Source: Cephalopachus bancanus (lineage: Eukaryota > Chordata > Mammalia > Primates > Tarsiidae). Taken from it: a stretch of 64,000 nt of DNA. Below are positions 10,800 through 21,907 of this stretch, one piece after another; the stretch's first letter is position 1, and every line of letters begins with the position of its first letter. The stretch covers positions 331,263 to 395,262 of the forward strand of contig JAPVLO010000961.1 of the NCBI GenBank assembly GCA_027257055.1. Direction: 5' to 3'. The notes below the pieces were generated by a model. That model was given only the letters and a program-made list of their open reading frames with translations. It was not told where the DNA came from and did not search any database. The position numbers and the translations under genes are program-made.

Positions 10800-13426
10800 A
10801 ATACATTTAACCACTACCTAAAGCACCTTTGTAACAACTAGCTGATAACCAAAACTAAATGTTCCCAAATATTCCTATAGTCACTTACCTAAAATGTATA
10901 TCCATAGACTTTAAAAAAAGAAAATAAAATGCTTTTTAGACCCTAACATCAAGAAGACAAGCAGCTTGACAAGTCAGGCATATAGAATACCTGAAGTCTG
11001 AGTCACTGAGGGGAGAAAGGTTATATTATAATAATGTTACCAGGAACTGCCATTACACAGAGAATGAGAACAAAACATTATCATAAAAGATGGCTTGGAA
11101 AGGAAAAATCAAGTAAATACTAAATACCCTATGTCAGAGCTGTGACTAGCAGGTGAGCCAAGGTCACGTCTCTATTGGCAGCTATTTCTCCAGGATACTT
11201 AGTGTTCTCTGCCAGTCCAGATTCCCACTGGGGAAGCCTTCCTTGGGAAGAAGTCCAAAATAGTTTTATCCTATCACTCCTGCTCCTAATTTATAAGAAG
11301 CTACTTTCTATTAGACTAAATACTGTTAGGTCCATCTATAGGAATTTCAGGCACCCTGGAGTAGATTTTGGGGGACAGTCCTTCACTTTCACAAATATTT
11401 ATTAAATACCTAATGTGCACAGGCAATGTACTACTATTCACTGAGTAGATGTTATCCCATGCTCTATATTAAATGCTTCAAATTGCAATACCTATATAAG
11501 ATATTGAATACATTCTAATTTTTAAAAGATAAAATAAATTTAATATCAACTTAAGGGTTAGAATCTTCAACTTTTAGGTTTTATCTTAAATTCCTAAAAT
11601 ACTGACTTAAAAAAATCAGAGATACATTTGTTTTCAAACTCAATATTCAGGGTTGAATATTGAATTCAATATACCTACTGAAATAAGTACATAGGTGGGA
11701 AAGACAGAATTCATAGAGATTCAGATGTGGAACCGAAACTTAATCTATGAATGAAAAGCTTCTTCAATAATCAGAATTAAAGTTAAGTTGAAGTCCCTGA
11801 TATATGATTTACTGGATTAATATTTTATTCCATAGGTTACTACAGGATTTATATTGAGGATGCTTTAACATAATCTTTCTTTAATAAAATATTTTAATTT
11901 ATAGTGATCTAAACTTGCAAATAAATACTGACTTATTAACCAACACAAACCAAAGTGCAAATAGTACTGAGATAACTGATACTGTAACCATTCCATATTT
12001 TTATTTCCTTAAACTTTGTGATTAACAAATTCTTAATTACTAAAATTACTAGTACATTAATTACTAGAATATAGCAGAAAATATTTGGAAGACTTTAAAC
12101 AATTTGTAAAGTTCAGTCCATATGTCTACTAAAATATTAATTCATTGAAATATGAAACTTTGGCAACATGAAACTGTAGTAAACAATATTGATCTCCCAA
12201 ACTATTTGTTGTCATAAATTTATGGAGAAGCTTTTTAGTTATTATGGAATGTATCTACTGTATCTCAGAAACTTAGCTAACTTTATATAATATATATCAT
12301 CCTGTTTAACTTCTATTTGAAAGACAGGATATAATAATTTCCCAAGGTTAAAAGTAAACCATATCTGCTGATCTTCAAATGCTAGTCTGCTTTTTTAATC
12401 ACTAATTCTTCATTTGTATATAAACACAATAAAATTATCTTAATATGTTTACAATGATTACTACAGAGCCAAAACACCCTCTTGAAGGAGAAAATAATAT
12501 ATAGACAATATATGAAATAATAAAAGGAAATATGAAGACATAAATATTTAAAGAAAAATACCTCATATGATTCCAGGAGTATAAAAATAAGTAAATAAGG
12601 GAAAATAATGCTCATTTAGAACATCTTACTTTGTTCTAGAATAGAAGAATGGTAAATAATAAATAGTATGCCTCTAAAAACAAAATGGTATGACAACCTA
12701 GTGAGCCATACCAATACCAATCAATGTTTAATAAGGGGCTTAGAACTCCCAAATCTAGCATTTTGCGAGGCTCTAACGTATGTTGGTTTTCTGTACCAAA
12801 AATGCTTCTTCTGATTTGTACGCTTGAGAATTACAAAATATGATTGTGGAGTTAGGGGTGAGCTAAGCCTTGGCTATTTCACTTTCCACATTTAAAATGC
12901 AACATTATTTTCTCTCTCTGAAACCTACTGAGCTTTGAATTTTATTCACCTGAAAAAAAATTTAAAATGGCAACGATATGGTCATTCTAAAGGAAAAAAG
13001 AATACCAGTGGGAGATGTTACCTATTTGTCTAATCCTTTAATTTTTAGTTGAGCTTTTTATACAGTAAATGAAAATAAAACCTGAAGGATATTTTAAAAC
13101 TAAAAATGTCAAATATTCTCAGGGCAACTAAAAGTAATGAAGGGTGTCTAAGGACAAGATAATCATGACTTGATACAAACAGTGGGACCTAAAACTTTAA
13201 CAGTGGGTTAAAGAAAAAAGCAGGTGGGAAGACCAGACAAGACGGCAACAGATTAGAGATGCTAGTTTGATTTTAGTTACTTAGTTAACCATATTATAAG
13301 AATAATGTTCTTTTTCAAGCACTGAGTTAATGGCGGCTGAGTAAATCAATCGGATCTCAACACAAAAGATTGATTAATGAGAGAGACTACCTTCTCGTGT
13401 GCAATTTTAACTAGGAGCAAGCAGTA
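10800..13426. other. AT-rich single-copy sequence
   Basis: There are 2.6 kb without a recognised repeat. Base composition is strongly AT-rich from about 11450 to 13100. Frames such as 12382-12615 (minus) are rich in F, Y, I and L, as expected for AT-rich DNA, and show no domain. Confidence 0.5.
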
Positions 13427-13959
13427 CAGTAGTCCCCCAAACTCGCCAGCAGTTTTAGTTACCTGCAGTCAATTGCAGTCCAAAAATATTAAGCAGAATA
13501 TTCCAGAAATAAACAATTCATAAGTGCTAAGTGCCATTCTGAACAGCATGATAAAAAAACTCACACCATCCCGCCTGGTATCCTTGGAATGTGAATCATC
13601 CCTTTGCCTAACGTATCCAAATTCTCTATGCTACCCATGGGTGATATCATCCACAATGTCTATACTACCCACCCATGAGCCACAGGAGTAGCCATCTGGG
13701 TTCTCAGATCAACTGTATAGTATCAAGGTTTTCAAGTCACCTTTATTTAATTTTAAAATGCCCCCAAGCACAAGAGTAGAGATGCAAAGGAGGTACCAGG
13801 GCATAAAACATGGAAGACAAATCAACTCGAGTACTATGTGGCAATACTGCAGGCATGTAAGAGAAAACAGAGCATATATGATGTTCAGAAATATCCACAG
13901 TTTCAGACATCCAGCGAGGGTCTTGGAATGCATTCCCTGTGAAAAATGGGTTACTACTG
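13427..13959 (+). mobile_element. Tigger (pogo-type) DNA transposon, non-autonomous
   Basis: The ends are inverted repeats: 'cagtagtccccc' on the left and '...ggttactactg' on the right, each beside TA (13425-13426 and 13960-13961). Internal text ('tgcagtcaattgcagtccaa', 'ccagaaataaacaattcata') is typical of Tigger elements. The frame from 13758 starts 'MPPSTRVEM', resembling the start of a Tigger transposase, then is lost. At 533 bp the element lacks most of the roughly 2.4-kb autonomous form. Confidence 0.9.
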
Positions 13960-13961
13960 TA

Positions 13962-14555
13962 TTTCACTTAGATCTAGCCAATGCTACAGATTTTCCTCCT
14001 GGAGAGTTTTCTGAGTGATTCTGGAAAAAACAAATTTCAAGGATGCTTTAGCCTGGGATTCTTGGCTCAATCACTGGGCCAAATGAAGATATATTGGGTG
14101 CTAAAATTAAGTTACCCGTTCTTATTCACAGAACAAAAACGAACTTAAGCCACAAAGATCCTCACCTTCTCTGAGTTGACTTCATCTGATGTGAGGAACA
14201 CATCTCTTGGGCTGTTTTCTTCCTCCTGCCCAAGAACTGTATACCCTTGCAAAAATTTTAATGTCTATTTCCAACTCCTAGATATGTAAGTGCTCCAAGA
14301 TGCCTTTGCTATGAGAACGCCATCTAATTCCAAGACTATTTCTCACACTGACTTTGAAAATATATTCAATGAACATGTTATTTTATTCTTAAAGTTCATC
14401 TGGAAGAGGGAACCATGAAAAAGCAAAGAAAATACTGGAAAAAGAAGTGCATCGAGCGAAGCCACATATACCACATTTTAAAATGAAATGTGATTGTGTG
14501 AATAAATGAAACATATGTGCTGTGTTACAGTAATTAAGGAAACATGAAACATATG
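13962..14555. other. Single-copy sequence, no feature seen
   Basis: No repeat or coding signal is recognised between the Tigger element and the LTR. Confidence 0.5.
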
Positions 14556-14946
14556 TGATATAGTCTTAATGCTTGTCCCCTCCAAGTCTCATGTTGAAAT
14601 CTGATCCCCAATGTTGGGGGTGGGAAGTGTTTGAATCACAGGGGCAGATCCTTCACGAATGGCTTGGTGACATCTCAAGGTTCTGGCTCTATGAGTTCCA
14701 TTGAGAGCTGATTGCTAAAAAGAGCCTGGCACTTCCCTCTCTCTCCTTCCTCTCTGGGCATGTGAAACCTGTTCCCCTTGGTCTTCCACCATGAGAGGAC
14801 GTTCCTAAGTTCCTCACCAGAAGCAGAAGCTGGCGCCATGCTTCCTGTACAGCCTGCAGAACCATGAACCAAATAAACTTCCTATTTTCTTTTTTTAATT
14901 TCCCAGCCTCAAGTATTCCTTTACAGTAACACAAATAGACTAAGAT
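14556..14946 (+). mobile_element. Solitary MST/THE1-like MaLR LTR
   Basis: The order 'tgatatagtcttaatgcttg', 'ccccaatgttgggggtggga', 'ggcacttccctctctc', 'gtcttccaccatgagagg' and 'cccagcctcaagtattcctt' follows the MST group of LTRs. It ends near 'actaagat'. No internal part is present, so this is a solo LTR. Confidence 0.85.
14872..14877 (+). promoter_or_regulatory. LTR polyadenylation signal
   Basis: AATAAA lies near the 3' end of the MST-like LTR at the expected place. Whether it is used cannot be judged from sequence. Confidence 0.5.
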
Positions 14947-14984
14947 GAAACAGTAATGGAGGGGAAAAGCAGTTAAAATCATTA

Positions 14985-16140
14985 AGATAATAAATGAACT
15001 GGGACAAGCAGTTAAAAATAATACTAAAGCTCTCCCTTACGCTTTGACAGAATAAGTTTCAAATGCATTAAAGACTTAAGTCCTAAAAGTAAGGGCTAAA
15101 ATATAAAACAGTTTAATAAAACATAGAAAGGGATAAAAATATATGACTACATAAAAATGTAAAAAATGTAAACGTTCCACACCATAAACCCCGTTAAAGG
15201 TAAACTGCAAATTGAGAAAAACAATCATATTTAATTTGCTAAGGGTAAATACTCTTATCAGATAAAAACAGTTTTTAACATATTGAGAAAAAAAAGTGGA
15301 GCTCCCATTAGAATAGCAGGCAGAGGACATATTAAGTAGAAAACGCACAAAAGAAGAAATACATTCAATCATGTAGAAAGTTCAACTTCACTACTAAAGT
15401 ACAAAACTAGAAAAATAAGCCAATGAGGTATTTTTTAACAAATCAGACTGGTAAATGAAAAAAGATTAATAATAACCAATGGTGGTTAACTCATGGGGAG
15501 ATGAGCATTATTTTACATGGCTCAGAACGTACATTACTATTCACTTTGCTGACAAAACATTTCTAAAGGCTTTAAAATGAGCACACCTATTGATCCAACA
15601 ATGTTAATTCTAGAATTTTTTTTAAAAGACAGAGTCTCACTCTGTTGCCCAGTCTGCAGTGCAGTGACACAATCACAGCTCAATGCAGCCTCAAACTCCT
15701 GGGCTCAAGTGATCCTCCCACCTCAGCCTCCTGAGTAGCAGGGACTCCAGGTATGCCCCCATGCCCAGCAGGAATTTTTCTTAAGAAAAGAATTTAACAA
15801 TTCTTTTAAGGTCAAAGGTATATGTATAAGGCTATCTCCTGTAACATTATTTATAATGGTGAAAAATTGGGGATAACCTAAATATTTGTTAATAGGGGGG
15901 TGAGTACAGTAGAATATCATGAAGTCATTAAAAATATTGGTGGGCAACTGTATTTGTTAATGTCCACAAAACATGTCCACAATATAATTTGAAAGGAGAA
16001 AAGAAGATTAATATGTATAGTATAAAAAATAAATATGGAAATATTCATTTCTACATGAAAGGGTTTAGGGTGAATTAATTTTTCCCGTATTGTTTTATAG
16101 TATTTGCTGAGCTTTTATCAATAAACATTCTTTGTAAACA
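14985..16140 (+). mobile_element. Old L1 (L1M type), 3' part
   Basis: Degraded ORF2 C-terminal sequence and 3' UTR are visible: 'tgaaaaattggggataacct', 'tatcatgaagtcattaaaaa' and 'gaaatattcatttctacatg'. It is heavily mutated and interrupted by an Alu monomer. Confidence 0.65.
15618..15772 (-). mobile_element. Free right Alu monomer (FRAM-like)
   Basis: One Alu arm only, in reverse, with 'gtctcactctgttgcccag' and 'tgggctcaagtgatcctccc'. It contains the segment found only in right arms. Candidate short duplications are 'agaattttt' and 'ggaattttt'. Confidence 0.8.
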
Positions 16141-18119
16141 ACAACAAAACAAAAAATCAAATACAAGACAGATGCCTATAGCTTTTTAATGCTTAGTCAT
16201 CTGCCAGATTAAGATGGCACTATCATAAAATTAGCAAATAATTTTGTTGTTCTGTACAAATCTAACTTCAAGTATTTTATTTACCTATTTTAAATTCTCT
16301 CATCTAATTAACTTCATTTGCTTCAATTTCATCCTAAGTATGTCCCATGATAAAGGAGACACTTCCTCAGGTGGGTATCCTTACTTATCCACCATCCCTA
16401 GGAGCAATAAATCATGCTATTCAGAGTGAAATTAAGGGGTGGCAAGTCGCTAAGAATAATCATTAAATACACACCGCAATTACTCAAGCATTTTGGCATT
16501 CAGGTAAATCAAGCGTGGCATTGTTGGTATTTCTTAAAAGTGGGGCAATCATGGTTCAGAGACCTGTCAAATGGATAAATAATAAAGCAAAGAATAAATC
16601 CACTGCAATAAAATCGCCTTCTGGAAAGTAGATGACTCAGTGGTTTGGTTTCAGAATTGATGCAATGGTGGAAAAAGTACCAGAATCAGTGGAGGGAAAA
16701 CACAAGTCTCATCCTAGCTATATCACTTGTGAGCCAGGAAAACTCTAGCAAGTCTACCGATCTGAACCTTCATTTCCTCACCTGAAAGAAATCAGAGGTC
16801 TGTTCAGGGCACCAATACTAACAAAGATGTCTCCTAATAGCATAACCTGTTCCTACAAATCTGAGCCTCTCTACCATCATCACATAGTACACTGATGACT
16901 TTTACACGTAGAATAAAATACCAGTGCTGGCCTGGTCCATAACAAGCCTTTTGAGTCAGTGCCACGGAAGGGTATTGGACTTGAAACAGGGACCCTGGTG
17001 AGCCTCGAACCAAGTGATGCTGTGGAACAAATACGGCTTAAAGTTTCTGTGCCTGTTTCCACTGGGAAAGAAATGCACAAGTGCATTCCTGTGTGTGTCT
17101 TCACACAGTCATGCCATCCTGTGGCCTCAGCACTCAGAGCAAAGGCTGAGACTGAACACAGCCTGAGTTAGGCCACTAGCCCAGTGGCCTGATCATCCTC
17201 TTTAACCAAGCTGTGTGAGACTTCTCTGTCTCAGTGACAGCTACCTTGCTAAGCTCCATTTGCCCTCTCACATTTCCCAACAGAAATATCCATGAGAACA
17301 CATGAATGCTACTAAGGTACACAGTTTGAGAGTTAAAATATCAATTAGACAGTTATTAATCCCTGAGGAATCATCCTCAGCTCTGGCCTGGGTGGTCCAA
17401 GTGCTGTCTCCCTTGGGAAGCTAAGCCTGACTGCTGTCCCCGTTGCCTGCTTTTCCAGGTGGTCGGAGAAGTTTCCCCACCCACACAGCACCCAGCAAGC
17501 CTCAGAGCTTCTTTGTAGAAACTCACAAGACCAAAGCACTCAGCGATGCAAACTGTCAGTGGGAACAAACACTGGAGAGTCCATGCGCCTTGGGATACAC
17601 GACCACAGAATGTTACAGCAGACACAGAAAAAAAAACAAAAGCATACCTTTACAAGAGAAGTAAGAGAAAACCCTGACTCATCCCAGATCCACCCCAGAG
17701 CCATGCATGCTAGACATGAGAAATGAGACATCAGAAATAGGCTAGGGCTTGACATATTAATTTGACCTCCAGATCCAAGGAGAGGCTCTAGGGCACTCAA
17801 GAACAAAGAGACCTTTGTTAAAGTCAGGCTCTTTTTATTCAAGGATGGATGCACAGAGTAAAATGGTATCTAAGAAAAGACTCTCTAATGTGAAATAAAG
17901 AATCTCACAGTTTTTGGAAGAAAAATGTACTAAACTGAAATATGATGCAGCCATGGTAAAAAATGCCTACAAAGAGTTTATACATAGAAATATATATACA
18001 TATTTTTATATATAAATGACATAAAAATGAAATAATGCTAATGATATAATAAGTGTAGAAAGGAGACGAGGAACGTGAACAGGAAGATACTAAATTTACT
18101 TTTAAAAATATAAAGATGA
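16141..18119. other. Mostly single-copy sequence
   Basis: One MIR is listed separately. Overlapping frames on both strands at 16880-17171 and 17345-17854 sit in a locally GC-richer part and show no domain or convincing splice context. An AT run lies near 17985-18020. Confidence 0.45.
16665..16800 (-). mobile_element. MIR SINE, reverse orientation
   Basis: The order 'cctagctatatcacttgtga', 'gatctgaaccttcatttcct' and 'cacctgaaagaaa' follows a reverse-strand MIR. It is strongly diverged. Confidence 0.55.
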
Positions 18120-18394
18120 GTTTGGGAGGGCGAGACAAGTGGAGTTCCAGAGCCTGCAGGTTTGAGACCAGCCTGGGCAACTTGGCAAGACCACGTCTCT
18201 ATAATAAATCAAAAATTAGCCAGGCGTGGTAGCCCACGCCTGTAGTTCCAGCTATTTGGAAGGCTGAGGTGTAAAGATTGCCGGAGCCCAGCAGGTCGAC
18301 ACTGGGGTGGCTGTGAGTGTGCCACTGCACTCCAGCCTGGGTGACGAAGTGAGACTCCAACTCAAAAAATAAATAAAAATAAAAATAAATAAAA
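18120..18394 (+). mobile_element. Alu, 5'-truncated
   Basis: It starts inside the left arm at 'tttgggagggcgagac', has the 'ataataaatcaaaaattagc' middle and ends 'gactccaactc' followed by an AAAT-rich tail (18367-18396). It belongs to the lineage-specific subfamily. The tail adjoins the palindrome. Confidence 0.9.
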
Positions 18395-18401
18395 AGATGA
18401 A

Positions 18402-18595
18402 GAATATACACAAATAGAAAAAAGAATGGAATAAAATATATTAAATTGATATTTAATTGATATTAATTGATATTAATTAATTAATTAATTGATATTAATT
18501 GATATTTAAATATATTAAATTGATATTTAATTGATATTAAATTGATATTTAATATATTTTATTCCATTCTTTTTTCTATTTGTCTGTGTATATTC
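18402..18595. repeat. AT-rich palindrome (inverted repeat)
   Basis: The left arm 18402-18446 equals the reverse complement of the right arm 18547-18595 without a single substitution. The only difference is a 4-nt insertion in the right arm (near 'tgtctgtg'). The 100-bp centre is made of 'ttgatat' and 'aatt' words that are themselves partly symmetric. The whole could fold into a hairpin or cruciform. Confidence 0.92.
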
Positions 18596-18597
18596 TT

Positions 18598-18658
18598 ATG
18601 TCTTGGTAGCATGATCGCAACTTGATCGCAACAACATGTCTTGGTAGCATGATCGCAA
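18598..18658. repeat. Direct repeat beside the palindrome
   Basis: A 23-bp unit containing 'tcttggtagcatgatcgcaa' occurs at 18598-18620 and 18636-18658 (period 38). The spacer holds a third, partial copy ('cttgatcgcaac'). Confidence 0.93.
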
Positions 18659-18825
18659 GTACTTTTTATTTTCTTCTGTACATATTTTTGTGTTTTCCAA
18701 ATTTTCCATGTTAAAGTTCTCATTAAAAATACCAGTGATGAATTAAAATAGAGAAAGAAATATACAATCTCTCCAAAATCTTAAACATGTCTCAGGGGTG
18801 TCACATTCCCCTCTCTGGCATTTTT

Positions 18826-19110
18826 TTTTTTTTTTTTTTTTTTTTTTTGAAATTGGAGTCTCACTCATGCCGCCCAGACTGAGTGCAGTGGCTGCTTCCG
18901 CCACCGCAGCCTCGACCTGCTAGGCTCCGGCATCCTTCCACCTCAGCTTCCGAGTGGCCAGAATTACAGGCATCGCTATCACGCCCGGTATTTTTTGATT
19001 TATTGTAGAATGAGTCTCGCTGCCAGCGGTCTCGAACCCGCGGGCTCAGGCAAATCCACTCACCTCGCCTCCCAAAGGCCGGGAATAACAGGCTGACCAC
19101 CGAGCCCGCT
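18826..19110 (-). mobile_element. Alu, reverse orientation, with 16-bp target duplication
   Basis: A long T-run is followed by right and left arms of the lineage-specific subfamily. It ends 'ccgagcccgct'. Perfect duplications 'cctctctggcattttt' lie at 18810-18825 and 19111-19126. Several single-base deletions are present (for example 'catgccgccc'). Confidence 0.95.
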
Positions 19111-19149
19111 CCTCTCTGGCATTTTTAATTCACTTGGACCCAAGCTCCC

Positions 19150-19200
19150 CAAAGGGGAAAAATATATACATATATTATATATTTATATATATATAAGCTG
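19150..19200. repeat. AT microsatellite
   Basis: An irregular tract of 'atatatacatatattatata' type sequence. Confidence 0.75.
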
Positions 19201-19345
19201 ATTTTACATTACAGCAAAACTGTGGTATCAGAACAAGACAAATGTATATAAATAAAACATATATACCTATATCTTATAAGCAATTTTTAAAGACCTGCTG
19301 TGTCACTTATCTGTCAATGGATAAATAGATAATGTGGTATATATA

Positions 19346-19556
19346 CAGAGGGTGCTAAAAACATGTATACATATTTTAAGAAAAGAAAAACTGTATTAAA
19401 ATTACAGATGAATACAAGTCACATTTGACTTCTACAATTACAAAAGGTACTCAAAGCGGTTACCATAACGTCCAGACACTTCTAATTAAGGCGAACTAAA
19501 AGTAATATATAGATAAAATCTCTTAAAATGTGTATACACTTTTTGGCACCTTTGGG
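19346..19556. mobile_element. mariner-type MITE (MARNA-like)
   Basis: The inverted ends are 'cagagggtgctaaaaacatg' and '...gtatacactttttggcacct'. They continue inward as 'tgtatacatattttaag' opposite 'cttaaaatgtgtataca'. It is 211 bp, beside TA, without coding sequence. The family name is tentative. Confidence 0.75.
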
Positions 19557-19609
19557 TGTGTGTGTGTGTGTGTGTGTGCGTGCATGCGTGTGTGTGTGTG
19601 TGTGTGTGT
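19557..19609. repeat. (GT)n microsatellite
   Basis: GT repeats are interrupted once by 'gcgtgcatgcgtg'. The tract lies between the MITE and the resumption of the host L1. Confidence 0.95.
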
Positions 19610-20070
19610 ATAAAACAGAATATTATTCAGCCTTAAAAGAGAAGAAAAATCCTGCCAATTTTGACAACACGAATGAACCTAAAGGGACAATATGCTATGT
19701 GGAATCTTAAAAAGTCAAACTTTGAAAAAGTCAAAATAGAAGTAGAGGGTAGTAGGGTGATGAAAAGGGGGTGGGAATGGGTCAAAGGGTATAAACTTGC
19801 AGTTATAAAATGAATAAGCTCAGGAGATCTAATGTACAGCACGATGACTATAGTTAATAACACTGTATTATACAATGAAGAGACTAGATCTTAAATGTTT
19901 TCACTACAAAAAAAAATAGTAACACTGAGAGGTAATGAATATGTTAATTAGGTTGACTGCAGTCATCATTTTGCAATGCACAAATATATCAAAACATCAC
20001 GTTTTATACTTTGAATATATCCAGTTTTTGTTAATTATACCTCCGTAAAACAGTAAAAAAAATTCTACAA

Positions 20071-20803
20071 TAATGGCATTTTCAAAATCATGTCCATCTA
20101 ACCAATGCTATATATGGCATCTCAAGAAGCAGGTACTGTTCAGCACTTCTAGTTCAACCAGTATATTATTCAAGCATTTTTCAAAAGAAGTCACATTACC
20201 TTTGCATCTCAACATTGTATTTTACATAACAGGATACAGAATGCTTCAGTTGGGGAAAACACACATGTGCCCACAAAGAAGGAAATCACTCAGCAACCCA
20301 CATTAGCATTAAGTCTTGGACAGTTAAAATTGTCACTATTGTCAATAAACTCTAGAGTCAGCACATTCCATAATGATGGCAAGTTTTTGTCTCTGACTCA
20401 GTGGCTATCAGAAATAACTTAGCTACTTAACATGAAATAATTAGCTACTTAACATGTCTTAATACACTCAGACAAAAATAACTCCAAAAGTACACATATG
20501 CTGTGCTAGCGCTGGTTACAACAGAACAAATGTCTCCTAATGCATGAATTTTCCCCATGGCTCTCACTGGTCAACTTGACATCAGCCCATCCTACAAGGT
20601 ACTGTTGGCTAGAACCCCTAACTCTTACCCTAGAGCAAATCGGGATCCTTATACTCTCTCTGGAACCTAATACTCTCCAACTATTTTCAAAAACTCCATC
20701 TAAGGCAAAAAAATATATGTAGGAAAACATTAATATGCCACTACAGTTTTGTAATTATGTGAAAAGTTGCAGTTGTTTTAGAGTATAGATATCCCATTAG
20801 CGG
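20071..20803. other. Single-copy sequence, no feature seen
   Basis: Short frames on both strands at 20506-20730 overlap each other. None is convincing. A short local duplication of 'ttagctacttaacatg' occurs at about 20418 and 20441. Confidence 0.45.
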
Positions 20804-21907
20804 TGTCTTAGTTCATTTTGTGCTGCTAAAGCAAAATACCAGAGACTGGGTAATTTGTCATAAATAGAAATTTATTGTGAGCAATGCTGCGATAAACATA
20901 TATATGCAGGTATCTTTTTTATAGAGTGACATGAGTTCTTCCAGGTATATTTCCAGGAGGGGGATTGCAGGGTCATATGGAAGGGCGATTTTGAGAACTT
21001 TTAGGAATCACCATACTGATTCCCACAGAGGATGAACTAGTTCACACTCCCACCAACAGTGTAGAAGTGTTCCCTTTTCACTACATCCTCTCCAGCGTCT
21101 GTTATTTTTGAGTTATTGATAATGGCCATTCTGACTGGAGTTAGGTGGTCTCTCCAGTATATTTTTAATTTGCATCTCCTTGATGACTAGTGAAGCGGAA
21201 TATTTTTTCATATATCTGTTGGCGGCTCTTATGTCTTCTTTTGAGAAGTGTCTATTCATATCTTTAGCCTACTTTGTAAACGGAATACTATGCAGTCATA
21301 AAGAAGAACAAAATCATGAACTTCGCAGCAACCTGGATGGAATTAGAGTTTATAATACTGAGTGATCTCTCACAGAAACAAAGAGCTGAGTATCACATGT
21401 TCTCACTAAGTGGACCTTGAACAACTACCGTATTACTATAAGAAAAGGATTGAGAGTGGCAGGAAACTGTGGGGAGGGGGTAGGGGAATGGGGGCGTGGG
21501 GGGTGGGGACGTGGGATGGACAGTCGTCGATATCTACCTAGAGAAGGGGGGGCATACCTCATTGATAAGGGTACCTGCACGGTAAATATTTGTATATACC
21601 TAGCCCTGAATTGTACCCCACAATTTTAAATAAAAATTAAAAGAGGAAAAAAAAAAGAAATTTATTTTTTCACAGTTCTGGAAGCTAGAAAGTCCAAGAT
21701 CAAGGTGCCAACATCTGGCAAGGGCCTTGTTACTGCAACATCACATGGCAGAAGGTAGGAGGACAAGTGAAGATTAAGGCTGGATGAAGCCTCTTTATAA
21801 AGGCCTTAATCCTATTCATGAGGGAGAGGCCCTCATAACCTAATCACCTCTTAATACCGTCACACTGGCAGCACCTGACTTTTGGAGGACACATTCAAAC
21901 CACAGCA
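20804..21907 (-). mobile_element. MaLR-type LTR, reverse orientation, split by an L1
   Basis: The outer parts 20804-20876 ('tgtcttagttcattttgtgc', 'agagactgggtaattt') and 21667-21907 ('cacagttctggaagctagaa', 'cctaatcacctcttaatacc', 'cattcaaaccacagca') form one LTR. On the minus strand it starts TG and ends CA. A second LTR of this group lies at 34.1-34.5 kb. Confidence 0.75.
20877..21655 (+). mobile_element. Twin-primed L1 (5' part inverted), type A
   Basis: From 20877 to about 21280 the L1 ORF2 C-terminal text is on the minus strand. From about 21281 ('ggaatactatgcagtcataa') it is on the plus strand and runs to the 3' end 'taccccacaattttaaataa'. Perfect 11-bp duplications 'agaaatttatt' flank the whole at 20866-20876 and 21656-21666, so it was one event. 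Roughly 80 bp of L1 is missing between the two parts. Confidence 0.93.

Larger units (their letters stand above)
19285..20070 (+). mobile_element. Old L1 (L1M type) 3' end, interrupted
   Basis: 'caatggataaatagataatg' before and 'gaatattattcagccttaaa' after the MITE are consecutive pieces of an L1 ORF2 C-terminus. The 3' UTR follows ('atgactatagttaataacac', 'tttgaatatatccag'). The left limit is approximate. Confidence 0.7.

Noticed and set aside
16880..17854. Cluster of frames on both strands
   Set aside because: No domain and no consistent exon boundaries. The local composition explains open frames.
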